Shown: piece after piece, positions 1 through 7,055 of the stretch | How the letters are laid out: the number at the start of each line of letters is the position of its first letter | Position numbering within the stretch: position 1 is the first letter of the stretch | Source: an uncultured Collinsella sp. | Lineage (GTDB): Bacteria; Actinomycetota; Coriobacteriia; Coriobacteriales; Coriobacteriaceae | Length of the DNA stretch: 17,882 bases | Direction: 5' to 3' | NCBI GenBank assembly: GCA_900756765.1 | Contig: CAAELE010000042.1 | Location: 1-17,882, forward strand | Position numbers and translations under genes: made by a program | Notes under the pieces: generated by a model | What the model was told of the DNA's origin: nothing | What the model saw: the letters and a program-made list of their open reading frames with translations, nothing else | Database searches by the model: none

Positions 1-60
1 CAGGTTAAACTGAAGGGACTGACCCCGGAGGAGTTCCGGAGCCAGTCCCTTGCGGCGTAG
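1..60 (+). CDS. IS3-family transposase (OrfB), C-terminal 19 residues only
   Basis: The frame opens at base 1 and ends at a TAG at 58-60. It encodes the tail VKLKGLTPEEFRSQSLAA, preceded by Q. IS3/IS150-group transposases (rve integrase core, DDE type) characteristically end in a segment such as 'LKGLTPxEYRxQSL', so the match is specific although short. The DDE catalytic residues lie off the window. The stop falls 12 bp before the terminal inverted repeat, which is normal for this family. Whether the complete transposase is intact cannot be seen. Confidence 0.8.
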   Translation, partial: QVKLKGLTPEEFRSQSLAA

Positions 61-72
61 TTCTTATTTAAG

Positions 73-98
73 CCGTCCAAGTTTTGGGGTGCAGTTCA
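73..98 (-). repeat. Right terminal inverted repeat of the IS element
   Basis: The segment reads, from the outer end inward, TGAACTGCACCCC followed by AAAACTTGGACGG. This is the layout of IS150-type ends (TG..CTGCACCC, an AT-rich step, then TTGGACG). The exact outer boundary is uncertain by one or two bases because the left end is not in the window. Confidence 0.7.
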
Positions 99-540
99 AT
101 CCTGCGAGGGCTTTTCTTTTGGCAATTGCTCGACCGATTCGTGGCTTGAAACATAAATAATCGAGTTAAGGAGACATGGGGTCATACAGCGGCTCTTAGA
201 GCGCCTGCCGTACTCCCCCGCCATTACTTCTGCGACGTCCTAGTATAGAGCCCATCCTAGTTGGCATTTCGATGCAACAGCCCACTTGTCCACCGATCAA
301 GTGAACTACTGGAATAAATATAGCGACACGCTTGTTCGTTACAGCGGCTATATCTGTGTAAATCGCCGCGATAAATTCAGCCTATACTCGGCTGTATACC
401 AGCTACGCGTATGTAGATTCATACCGCGTTAATAAATCGGCTCAAACGTGTGCAAAATGCGCAAGTAGCCGCAAAAAGCGATTATCGCGTAGGTAGATTT
501 TTGGCACCCTGTTGCTTAACCAAAATTAAGCAATTGCTTA
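99..540. other. Gene-poor AT-richer intergenic region between the IS end and tRNA-Pro
   Basis: About 440 bases with no convincing gene. Base composition is visibly more AT-rich than the rest of the window. The longest open stretch is on the minus strand at 196-381 (61 codons). It lacks an early start codon and a Shine-Dalgarno site and resembles no family I recognise. The region holds a 14-bp direct repeat (406-419 and 486-499), an 11-bp odd palindrome (478-488) and a set of palindromic half-sites at 512-541. It could be decayed mobile DNA, a non-coding RNA or a repeated intergenic element; the sequence alone does not decide. Confidence 0.6.
406..499. repeat. Pair of 14-bp direct repeats, CGCGTA(T/G)GTAGATT
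   Basis: CGCGTATGTAGATT at 406-419 and CGCGTAGGTAGATT at 486-499 differ at one base and start exactly 80 bp apart. The second copy overlaps the 11-bp palindrome GCGAT-T-ATCGC at 478-488. No protein-coding explanation was found. They may be binding sites or traces of a duplication. Confidence 0.5.
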
Positions 541-541
541 A
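512..541. repeat. Perfect 16-bp palindrome with a third half-site
   Basis: TTAAGCAATTGCTTAA at 526-541 is a perfect palindrome. A further copy of the half-site TTGCTTAA lies at 512-519, so 512-519 and 526-533 also form an 8-bp stem with a 6-base loop. The cluster abuts the T-tract of the tRNA-Pro terminator. It could be an operator-like protein-binding site or a second AT-rich hairpin behind the terminator. No gene start lies immediately beside it. Confidence 0.5.
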
Positions 542-573
542 AACAAAAAAGGTCAGGCACTAGATGCCTGACC
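541..573 (-). terminator. Intrinsic terminator downstream of tRNA-Pro
   Basis: On the minus strand a perfect 9-bp stem (GGTCAGGCA paired with TGCCTGACC) with a 5-base loop is followed at once by TTTTTTGTTT. It lies 10 bp beyond the encoded CCA of tRNA-Pro. It is the first convincing terminator met by transcription of the whole minus-strand block from 17808 leftward. Confidence 0.9.
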
Positions 574-583
574 TGCAAACTTC

Positions 584-660
<77 letters not shown>

Positions 661-699
661 AAGCTTTTGTTTGTTGCTCTGCTCTCGCTCGCAACAGGG

Positions 700-732
700 A
701 GTATATTAACCCGAAACTTTGGCCTTGTGCAA
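700..732 (-). promoter_or_regulatory. Likely sigma-70 promoter of tRNA-Pro
   Basis: On the minus strand a -35 element TTGCAC (727-732) and a -10 element TAATAT (703-708) are separated by 18 bp. An overlapping TATACT (700-705) is an alternative -10. The elements sit between the coaBC stop (741) and the tRNA 5' end (660), leaving a leader of about 36 nt for RNase P to remove. A 5-bp inverted repeat GTTGC/GCAAC at 673-695 lies in that leader. Confidence 0.65.
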
Positions 733-740
733 GAACTTTT

Positions 741-1955
741 TTAATTATTTTTGAGCAAGTCCAAAATTGTATCTGCGAGCTGGGGTTTTGTTAGCACGGG
801 AAGTTCTTGCGTACCTGCCGTGCTCACAATCCAGGCCTTATTGGTGTCGGTTCCAAAGCCCGAATCGGCGCGCGAGACATCGTTGGCGATAATGGCATCG
901 CAACCCTTGCGGGCAAGTTTGTGCTGCGCGTACTCCACGACGTTATCGGTCTCGGCTGCAAATCCGATCACACGGCGCTCGCCCTTCTGGCGCGAGAGCT
1001 CTGCCAAGATATCAACCGTCTCGACCAGTTCGATGCGATCGAGGCGCTCGTTGGCCTTTTTGAGCTTATGGTCGGCGGGAGCGGCGGGTGTGTAGTCGGC
1101 GACAGCCGCCGCACAAATGGCCGCATCGGCCGTCTGAAAGGCGTTTAACGCCGCCTGCAGCATCTCTGCGGCGGTCTGCACGCGCACGCACTCCACGCCG
1201 CGGGGAATATCGAGCGATGTCGGCCCCAGCACAAGCGTGACCACAGCACCTCGGCGAGCGGCCTCCCCTGCCAGGGCGATGCCCATTTTTCCCGACGATC
1301 GGTTGCCGATGAAGCGTACGGGGTCGATCGGTTCGTGCGTAGGACCGGCGGTGATCACGATGCGCTTGCTCGCCAGGTCTTGCGGGACGGGATTGAGCAC
1401 CTCGCAGATGGCTTCGACAATGTCCTCGGGCTCGCTCATGCGCCCCGTGTCCACGTCGCCGCAGGCAAGGTAGCCGCTGCCGGGTCCCACCGCATGGACG
1501 CCACGGTCGCGCAGCGTGGCTATGTTGGCCTGCGTTGCCGGCGCCTTCCACATGCCATTGTTCATGGCCGGCGCGATCACGATGGGTCGCGGCGTGGCGA
1601 GCAGCGTCGTGGAAATCAGGTCATCGGCGATGCCGTTGGCCATCTTGGCGATGATATTGGCCGTCGCAGGCGCCACGACCACCAGGTCGGGTTCCTGCGC
1701 GAGCGAAATGTGGTGGATGGGATCGGAGGGGTCGTCGAACAGGCCAACCGCGACCGGCTCATTGGTGAGCGCGCGAAAAGTGAGCGGGCCCACAAACTCG
1801 GTGGCATGTTCGCTCATAACGACCTTGACGCGCGCGCCGCGCTTTTGCAGCAGGCGCACGATATTGCACGACTTATAGGCGGCGATCCCGCCGGTAATAC
1901 CCAGCAGGATCGTTTTTCCATCAAGTTGCATTGAATTGTTGGGTGCCGCCGTCAT
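741..1955 (-). CDS. coaBC: Bifunctional phosphopantothenoylcysteine decarboxylase / phosphopantothenate-cysteine ligase
   Basis: CoaBC joins 4'-phosphopantothenate to cysteine using CTP and then decarboxylates the product to 4'-phosphopantetheine in coenzyme A synthesis. The predicted protein has 404 residues, a usual length. The N-terminal flavoprotein CoaC half shows GITGGIAAYK (19-28), the His of 'HHISL' (81-84), PAMNNGMW (129-136) and the flap with catalytic Cys165 (GYLACG). The C-terminal CoaB half shows GPTHEPIDP (204-212), NRSSGKMG (218-225), AAAVADYTP and KLKK. The chosen ATG at 1955 has an AAGGAAG Shine-Dalgarno 8 bp upstream and starts 2 bp after the stop of the zinc-ribbon gene. 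A longer frame to 1997 and a shorter start at 1931 lack such a site. It is the last protein gene of the block. Confidence 0.96.
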   Translation of the reverse strand: MTAAPNNSMQLDGKTILLGITGGIAAYKSCNIVRLLQKRGARVKVVMSEHATEFVGPLTFRALTNEPVAVGLFDDPSDPIHHISLAQEPDLVVVAPATANIIAKMANGIADDLISTTLLATPRPIVIAPAMNNGMWKAPATQANIATLRDRGVHAVGPGSGYLACGDVDTGRMSEPEDIVEAICEVLNPVPQDLASKRIVITAGPTHEPIDPVRFIGNRSSGKMGIALAGEAARRGAVVTLVLGPTSLDIPRGVECVRVQTAAEMLQAALNAFQTADAAICAAAVADYTPAAPADHKLKKANERLDRIELVETVDILAELSRQKGERRVIGFAAETDNVVEYAQHKLARKGCDAIIANDVSRADSGFGTDTNKAWIVSTAGTQELPVLTKPQLADTILDLLKNN

Positions 1956-1957
1956 CG

Positions 1958-2677
1958 TTAGGCTTCCTTGCTGGGAAGCACCAGCAGGCGGTGGCAATAC
2001 GGGCAGTGCGCGATCTCGCTACCGTCGTGGTTGAGGTCGCTCATGGACGATGCCTGCAGCGCGGTATGGCAGATGGTGGGAATGTTGCCCTGGATGGTCT
2101 CGACGGCCAGGCCGCGGAACTGTTTGAGCAGACGCTCGTAATCGGTGAGCACTTCAGTCGGCAGCGTGGCGGCAAGGGCGGTACGCTCCTTGGTGGCGGC
2201 ATCAATCTGGGCCTGGAGATCGGCGGCCTTGGCGCGGGCGGCCTTGGTATCGGCCCTCACGCCCTCTTCGAATTTGGCGATGATGGCCTGCGCGCGAGCC
2301 TCGCGGTCGAGCGCCTCCTTATGGGCGACAACGACATCCTTGCGGGTGTGCTCGATCTTGTCCAGACGCTTTGCCAGGGTGGCAAGCTCGTTCTCCAGGT
2401 CCTGCACCTCGCGGTAATCGGAACCGTCGACGTGACGCTTCTTGGCGGCCTCGATGGCGTTGTTGGTCTGGATTTCGGTGGTGTTGAGATCGTCAAGCTC
2501 AATATCTAGGTCCTTGCGCTGGGCGTAGAGCTTGGTCATCTCGGCCTTGAGCTTAACGTAGGTCTTGCGCTTGGAAGCGAGCTCCTTGAGCTCCGGCATA
2601 TTGGCAAGTTCGCTCTTGTTACGGGCGAGCTCCAAATCGATCTGTTGCAGCTTGAGTAGCGTAGCGCCGGCGCTCAT
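1958..2677 (-). CDS. Coiled-coil protein with C-terminal zinc-ribbon-like motif (DUF164/CT398 type)
   Basis: The predicted protein has 239 residues. Residues about 5-190 are a long, charged coiled-coil helix pair, and the C-terminus resembles the C4 zinc ribbon of the DUF164/CT398-like family, whose function is not firmly established. The first knuckle, normally CxxC, reads PTIC (Pro200, Cys203), so the first cysteine is missing. The second knuckle CPYC (Cys225, Cys228) is intact. His204, His216, His224 and His229 lie nearby and could supply a ligand. The ATG at 2677 overlaps the upstream Nif3 gene stop as ATGA and has AGGAGA before it, which decides the start against a longer frame. Pairing with a Nif3 gene is common in actinobacteria and other groups, suggesting a shared but unknown role. 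Confidence 0.85.
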   Translation of the reverse strand: MSAGATLLKLQQIDLELARNKSELANMPELKELASKRKTYVKLKAEMTKLYAQRKDLDIELDDLNTTEIQTNNAIEAAKKRHVDGSDYREVQDLENELATLAKRLDKIEHTRKDVVVAHKEALDREARAQAIIAKFEEGVRADTKAARAKAADLQAQIDAATKERTALAATLPTEVLTDYERLLKQFRGLAVETIQGNIPTICHTALQASSMSDLNHDGSEIAHCPYCHRLLVLPSKEA

Positions 2678-3483
2678 AAGTTCTCTCCTTTTGTCACAGT
2701 CCACCATTGGCAAGGGTTCAGTATTTTAATCGCATGACGGGGGTCGACCCCGGCGTCAACTGCAGAGTTCATCAATATATCAACGAACGGCTCCTCGGAG
2801 CGGTCGTGGCCGAGCAGAATCACGCTCAGTCCGCGCAGGGCAAGGTCCTGCGCCACGTGGTAGCCCGCCTCGCCCGTCACAATAACATCTGCGCCCGCGG
2901 CGATGGCAAGCTCACCAAAGTCGCCGAGGGAGCCGCCCAGAATGGCGATGGAGCGGCACGGGCGCTCGGCTTCGCCCCATACGCGCGGGTCGCTGCCATA
3001 GGCCATGGCGGCACGGTTGGCGAGATCGCGCAGGTTGCAGGGGTCGTGGAGGGTCGCGAGTGCGCCCAAACCGGTGAGCTCAGGTTCGCCCACATGCTCC
3101 AGCGAGCTCATGGGCTCAGCGCCCAGCAACTCACTCAGGCGAACGCGCGCTTCGTGTGAGCGGTCCAGGTTGGTGTGAAGCGAGATGATGCTCACGCCGC
3201 AACGAGCTGCCTCGTACAACGCAGCGCTGCATTGGGGACGCGATACATCCGCCGGGCAAAACGCCTCGGGCGCCTTGATATAGATGGGATGATGCGTCAG
3301 GAGCACGTTGGCACCGGTCTCCTGGGCGCGGTGCACGTTGGCCTCGGTCGCGTCGAGTGCGCAGGCAACACCGGTGATCTCGGCAGCGGGATCACCCACA
3401 GATAGCCCAACATGATCCCACCCCTCGGCATCCGCCTTTGGGTAGCGCGCCAGCAGGGCGCGCTCGAGCTCGGCGACGATCAT
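2674..3483 (-). CDS. Nif3-like dinuclear metal centre protein
   Basis: This 269-residue protein belongs to the Nif3/YbgI family, which folds around a two-metal site and forms toroidal hexamers. Its true substrate is unsettled, and the database label 'GTP cyclohydrolase I type 2' should not be taken as a function. Visible motifs are WDHVGLSVGD (22-31), the metal ligands THHP (His64, His65), LHTNLD, a TGEAGYH segment and a C-terminal GHDRSE with the usual His and Glu. It is the short form, without the inserted PII-like domain found in longer family members. The start ATG (3483) overlaps the cysteine desulfurase stop as ATGA, and its own stop overlaps the zinc-ribbon gene start in the same way, so translational coupling is likely. 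Confidence 0.9.
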   Translation of the reverse strand: MIVAELERALLARYPKADAEGWDHVGLSVGDPAAEITGVACALDATEANVHRAQETGANVLLTHHPIYIKAPEAFCPADVSRPQCSAALYEAARCGVSIISLHTNLDRSHEARVRLSELLGAEPMSSLEHVGEPELTGLGALATLHDPCNLRDLANRAAMAYGSDPRVWGEAERPCRSIAILGGSLGDFGELAIAAGADVIVTGEAGYHVAQDLALRGLSVILLGHDRSEEPFVDILMNSAVDAGVDPRHAIKILNPCQWWTVTKGENL

Positions 3484-4658
3484 GCGGTGCCTACAATCGA
3501 GAGCAGCGCCTGGGCAAAGTCGTCCAGATCGCCCGGATTCACGCGGTCATCGAACGAGATGCGCAGTGCGCCCAGCGCCTGCTCGCGACCAATGCCCATG
3601 GCGCTGAGCACGTGGCTCGGGTCCATGTTGCCGCTCGAGCAGGCCGAGCCAGCCGACACCTCAAAACCGGCGGCGTCGAGCTTGATGATGAGCTCCTCGG
3701 AGTCTATGCCGTCGACGTAGATTGAAACCATACCCGGTAGACGGTCTGCCTGCGCGTAGTCGCCCATCGTGGCGTGAATGCGCGGATGGGCCGTAAGCGT
3801 GGCGTAGAGCTTATCGGACAGGGCCTGCAGCGTCGCGCGCTCCTGGGCCACCTGGGGCGCCAGCGTGCGGGCGGCAGCGGCAAAAGCCAGCTGCGTGCGC
3901 AGATCCTGCGTACCGGCGCGACGGCCTGCTTCCTGTCCACCGCCAAAGATGCGCGGACGCAGCGGCGTGCGGTTCTTAAGGTAGAGCGCGCCGGATGCCA
4001 CAGGGCCGCCGATCTTATGCGCGGCAACGGTCATGGCATCGACGCCCAGCTCGGTGACATCGAGCGGAATATGCAAGTAGCCCTGGATGGCATCGGTATG
4101 AAACAAGGCGCCGGCAGAATGTGCGGCGGCGGCCAGCTCACGGATGGGCTGCACCACGCCGGTCTCGTTGTTGGCGACCATAATGCTCACGAGTGCCACG
4201 TCATCGCCGAGCAGCTCGACAAGCGTGGCAGGCTCAATGTAGCCCGCGCGGCAGGGCTGTACCAGCTCGACGGTAAAACCCGCGGCACGCAGCAGCGGCA
4301 GGTTGTCCAGAATCGAATCGTGCTCGATGGCCGAAACGATGACACGATCGCGCTTGCGATCGCGCTGACGGGCGCCCTCGGCAAGACCGAGCAGCGCCAG
4401 CTGGTTGGCCTCGGTGCCGCCGTTGGTCAAAATGATCTCGGACGGGCGAACGCGTGCGCCAAAGCTGCGAGCAATCTCGCGACGTGCCACCTCCAGGCGT
4501 GCGGCGGCCTTGCGTCCAAGCGAGTGCAGCGAGTTGGGGTTGACGCCGGCAAGCTCGCTGTCGTCGTATTCGCGCTGCGCAAGGAGCGCCTCGGCGCGCA
4601 TGGGCGTCGAGGCGGCATAGTCAAGATTCACGGGTATGCGGTTTTGACCTGCGGTCAT
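3480..4658 (-). CDS. Cysteine desulfurase (NifS/IscS-type, class V aminotransferase fold)
   Basis: A PLP enzyme that takes sulfur from cysteine as a protein persulfide for Fe-S clusters or tRNA thiolation. The 392-residue protein carries NLDYAAST (11-18), TNGGTEAN (78-85), the PLP-stacking His113 in EHDS, NETG (164-167), Asp189 in HTDA, the Schiff-base Lys215 in AHKIGG and catalytic Cys340 in SAGSACSSG. The SSG loop and overall layout point to the group I NifS/IscS class rather than SufS. No IscU or SufU scaffold gene is adjacent, so it may serve several acceptors. The start at 4658 lies 6 bp after the rpe stop; its AGGAGG site lies inside the end of rpe with a long 12-nt spacing. Whether it is best named iscS or nifS cannot be decided. 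Confidence 0.93.
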   Translation of the reverse strand: MTAGQNRIPVNLDYAASTPMRAEALLAQREYDDSELAGVNPNSLHSLGRKAAARLEVARREIARSFGARVRPSEIILTNGGTEANQLALLGLAEGARQRDRKRDRVIVSAIEHDSILDNLPLLRAAGFTVELVQPCRAGYIEPATLVELLGDDVALVSIMVANNETGVVQPIRELAAAAHSAGALFHTDAIQGYLHIPLDVTELGVDAMTVAAHKIGGPVASGALYLKNRTPLRPRIFGGGQEAGRRAGTQDLRTQLAFAAAARTLAPQVAQERATLQALSDKLYATLTAHPRIHATMGDYAQADRLPGMVSIYVDGIDSEELIIKLDAAGFEVSAGSACSSGNMDPSHVLSAMGIGREQALGALRISFDDRVNPGDLDDFAQALLSIVGTA

Positions 4659-4664
4659 AAGGGT

Positions 4665-5336
4665 TTATGCCTCCTGTGCTGCCTCATTGCCCAGCTTCTG
4701 CAGCAGCGCAACCTCGGCGGCGGGATCTTCGGACTTAAATACGGCGGAGCCGGCTACGAGCACGTTGGCGCCGGCCTTGACGACCTCGGCGATGTTCTTG
4801 GAAGAGATGCCGCCGTCGACCTCGATGAGGGGCGAAACGCCGTGACGCTCGCACATGGCCGTAAGCTCGTGCAGTTTGGCGATGGTGCCGGGGATAAAGC
4901 TCTGGCCGCCAAAGCCAGGGTTCACGCTCATCAGCAGCACCATATCGACAATGTCGATGATGCTCTCGAGTACGCACACGGGCGTGGCGGGGTTGAGCAC
5001 CACACCGGCCTTGACGCCGCGCTGCTGCAGATGGGTGAGCGTGCGGTGCAGGTGCGTGGAGGCCTCGTAGTGCACGGTGATCATGTCGGCACCGGCGTCG
5101 GCGTACCAATCGACCGTCTCGTCGGGGTTCGACACCATCAGGTGCGCGTCGACCGGTACATCGGTGGAGCGCTTGACGGCCTTAAGGATGTCAACGCCAA
5201 AGGTCAGGTTGCCGGTAAAGTGACCGTCCATGACGTCGAAGTGCACGTAGTCGGCACCGGCGATCTTGTCGAGCTCGCCCTTGAGGTTGGCCATGTCGGC
5301 CGAAAGGACGGACGGAGCGATTTTGATGGAACCCAT
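4665..5336 (-). CDS. rpe: Ribulose-phosphate 3-epimerase
   Basis: Rpe interconverts D-ribulose 5-phosphate and D-xylulose 5-phosphate in the pentose phosphate pathway, as a metal-dependent TIM barrel in the cytosol. The 223-residue length is typical. The metal ligands of the family are visible: His32 and Asp34 in VHFDVMDGHF, His65 in AHLMV and Asp174 in EVDGGI. The phosphate-binding loop MSVNPGFGGQ (136-145) is also present. The segment usually read as FVPN is FTGN here, a small change. The ATG at 5336 has an AAAGG site 9 bp upstream and follows the gpsA stop by 18 bp. Confidence 0.97.
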   Translation of the reverse strand: MGSIKIAPSVLSADMANLKGELDKIAGADYVHFDVMDGHFTGNLTFGVDILKAVKRSTDVPVDAHLMVSNPDETVDWYADAGADMITVHYEASTHLHRTLTHLQQRGVKAGVVLNPATPVCVLESIIDIVDMVLLMSVNPGFGGQSFIPGTIAKLHELTAMCERHGVSPLIEVDGGISSKNIAEVVKAGANVLVAGSAVFKSEDPAAEVALLQKLGNEAAQEA

Positions 5337-5354
5337 GGTAGTAGCCTTTCTGCG

Positions 5355-6362
5355 CTAGTCGGCGAGTCCGTAGAACTCTTGAGAGGGGACGCGGTCGGTA
5401 AGAATCTCGAGCGCTCTATCCAAAGTAACACCGTTGTAGAGCGTTTGCTCCACGGCAAAGGTGAGCGGAATGTCTACGCCCAGTGAACGGGCGAGCTCAC
5501 TGACGCTGCGTGCCGCGACGGCACCTTCGACCACCATATGCGTGCGCGCCTGGTACTCGTCGAGCGAAACGCCGTGGGCAAACTCGAAGCCAAAGGTGCG
5601 GTTGCGCGAATGCTCCGAAGTGCAGGTAGCGATAAGGTCACCCATGCCGGCAAGCCCCATGCAGGTCATGGCCTGGCCGCCGCGGGCGTGCACCAGGCGG
5701 CTGATCTCGGCCAGACCGCGCGTCATGATGAGGGCAAGCGTGTTGTCGCCCGCACCCGAACCGGCAGAGATGCCGCATACGATAGCGATGACGTTTTTCA
5801 TGGCGCCGCAGACCTCGACGCCGGTCATATCCTGCGAAAGGTAGATACGGAAGGTCGTGGAAAGCAGCAGCTCCTTAAAGGTCTCCCCCACCTGCTTGTC
5901 TTCACTGGCGATGACGGCGGCCGAAAGCCCGCCGCGGCAGATCTCCTCGGCATGGTTGGGGCCCGAGAGCGCCGCAACGCGCGACTCGTTGCCGATCTCG
6001 CTGGCAATGACCTCGCTCATGAGCAGGCCGGACTCGGGCTCGATGCCCTTGGTGAGGCAAAGAACCGGCGTCTCGTCCGCGATGAACGGCGCCGCCTGGT
6101 GGCAGACGTCGCGCAGGTGCGTCGAAGGCACGGCAAAGATGATGGCCTCGGCGCCGTCGAGCGCCTGGGCCAGATCCGTCGTGGCGACAACGTTTTCCAG
6201 CAGCACGTAGTCCACAAGATAGCGGGGATTACGGTGCTCGCCGTTAATACCGGCGGCCGTCTGCTCGCTATGGGCCCACATGGTCACGCGCTCGGCTCGC
6301 GCGGCGGCAAGGCCGGCGACGGCGGTTCCCCAGGAGCCGGAGCCAATCAGCGCAACATTCAT
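5355..6362 (-). CDS. gpsA: Glycerol-3-phosphate dehydrogenase [NAD(P)+]
   Basis: GpsA reduces dihydroxyacetone phosphate to sn-glycerol 3-phosphate, the backbone for phospholipids. The 335-residue protein has the N-terminal Rossmann motif GSGSWGTA (7-14), Lys105 in LTKGIE, SGPNHAEE (133-140), the catalytic Lys189 in GAMKN and the C-terminal GLAGMGDLIATCTSEHSRNR. The start ATG at 6362 has AGGAGA 5 bp upstream and lies 9 bp after the plsY stop. Its product is the acyl acceptor used by PlsY, encoded immediately upstream, so co-expression makes biochemical sense. Confidence 0.97.
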   Translation of the reverse strand: MNVALIGSGSWGTAVAGLAAARAERVTMWAHSEQTAAGINGEHRNPRYLVDYVLLENVVATTDLAQALDGAEAIIFAVPSTHLRDVCHQAAPFIADETPVLCLTKGIEPESGLLMSEVIASEIGNESRVAALSGPNHAEEICRGGLSAAVIASEDKQVGETFKELLLSTTFRIYLSQDMTGVEVCGAMKNVIAIVCGISAGSGAGDNTLALIMTRGLAEISRLVHARGGQAMTCMGLAGMGDLIATCTSEHSRNRTFGFEFAHGVSLDEYQARTHMVVEGAVAARSVSELARSLGVDIPLTFAVEQTLYNGVTLDRALEILTDRVPSQEFYGLAD

Positions 6363-6371
6363 GACTCTCTC

Positions 6372-7055
6372 CTACTTATCGTCGGGCTCGGTGACGCGCT
6401 TGGTAAACGAGAGCTTGGACTCCTTACCCGTCATGAGCTTTTTGATGTTCGCGCGATGGGCCCACACCACGGTGATGCCGATTAGCGCCATGCAAAACTT
6501 GAGGCCCAGGCTGCTGTACGGAAAGGCCGCGCAGGCAGCGATGGGAAGACCGATGGCGGCGGCAAGCGAGCCCACCGACACGTACTTGGTGATGACGACG
6601 GCCACAATAAACATGCCCAGCAGCGACAGGCCAATGGGCCAGTACCAGGCAAGAATCACGCCAAGGCCCACCGCGATACCCTTACCGCCGTGGAAGTTGA
6701 GGTAGGGCGAGAAGATGTGTCCCCACACGGCAGCCAGGCAAATGACGCCGAGCATCCAGTCGCCGGCGGCACCTGGAGCCATGATGCTCACAGGAAAGCC
6801 ATAGCCCACGCCCGCGATAAGCGGACGGGCGATAAGGACGCAGATAGCGCCCTTAAGGCAGTCGAGCAGTAGCGTGAGCGCGGCCACCTTGGGGCCGGCC
6901 ACACGTAGGGCGTTGGTGGTGCCGATGTTGCCGGAGCCCGCCTTGCGAATGTCGGTGTGGTTGAACACGCGGCCCAGGATCAGGCCAAACGGAATCGCTC
7001 CGATAAAGAACGAGACCACGGCGCAGATGGCGGTCAGCAGAATCGGATTATGCAT
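6372..7055 (-). CDS. plsY: Acyl-phosphate:glycerol-3-phosphate acyltransferase
   Basis: PlsY is the integral membrane enzyme that moves an acyl group from acyl-phosphate (made by PlsX) to glycerol 3-phosphate, giving lysophosphatidic acid. The 227-residue protein is hydrophobic with several predicted membrane helices (for example 7-30, 57-80 and 100-117). It shows two conserved cytoplasmic motifs: GSGNIGTTNALR (40-51) and HGGKG (122-126). The start at 7055 overlaps the end of der by 8 bp, with AAGGAG upstream inside der. No plsX gene is in the window. Confidence 0.96.
   Translation of the reverse strand: MHNPILLTAICAVVSFFIGAIPFGLILGRVFNHTDIRKAGSGNIGTTNALRVAGPKVAALTLLLDCLKGAICVLIARPLIAGVGYGFPVSIMAPGAAGDWMLGVICLAAVWGHIFSPYLNFHGGKGIAVGLGVILAWYWPIGLSLLGMFIVAVVITKYVSVGSLAAAIGLPIAACAAFPYSSLGLKFCMALIGITVVWAHRANIKKLMTGKESKLSFTKRVTEPDDK

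Larger units (their letters stand above)
1..98 (+). mobile_element. Right end of an IS3-family (IS150-like) insertion sequence, cut by the window edge
   Basis: This is the 3' end of an insertion sequence whose body lies to the left of the window. Two things show this directly: the transposase C-terminus at 1-60 and a terminal inverted repeat at 73-98. Read inward from the end, the repeat begins TGAACTGCACCCC, which resembles the TGTACTGCACCC start of IS150-type ends. The family assignment rests on general knowledge of IS3-group elements. The left end, any target duplication and the completeness of the element cannot be judged here. Confidence 0.8.

Noticed and set aside
176..199. 7-codon ATG frame after AAGGAG at 168-173, possible leader peptide
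   Set aside because: The Shine-Dalgarno to ATG spacing is only 2 bases, and no downstream gene on the plus strand exists for it to regulate.
196..381. 61-codon open stretch on the minus strand
   Set aside because: No early start codon or ribosome binding site, and no family resemblance; kept only as part of the unexplained region.
1..540. Attachment site (att) repeat of the tRNA-Pro 3' end
   Set aside because: No second copy of the tRNA 3' segment was found by eye in this stretch, and no integrase gene is present.
3774..5486. 570-codon open frame on the plus strand
   Set aside because: It lies antisense to the cysteine desulfurase, rpe and gpsA genes, whose proteins show full catalytic motifs. 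Long antisense frames are expected in GC-rich coding DNA, and the translation is low in family-like features.
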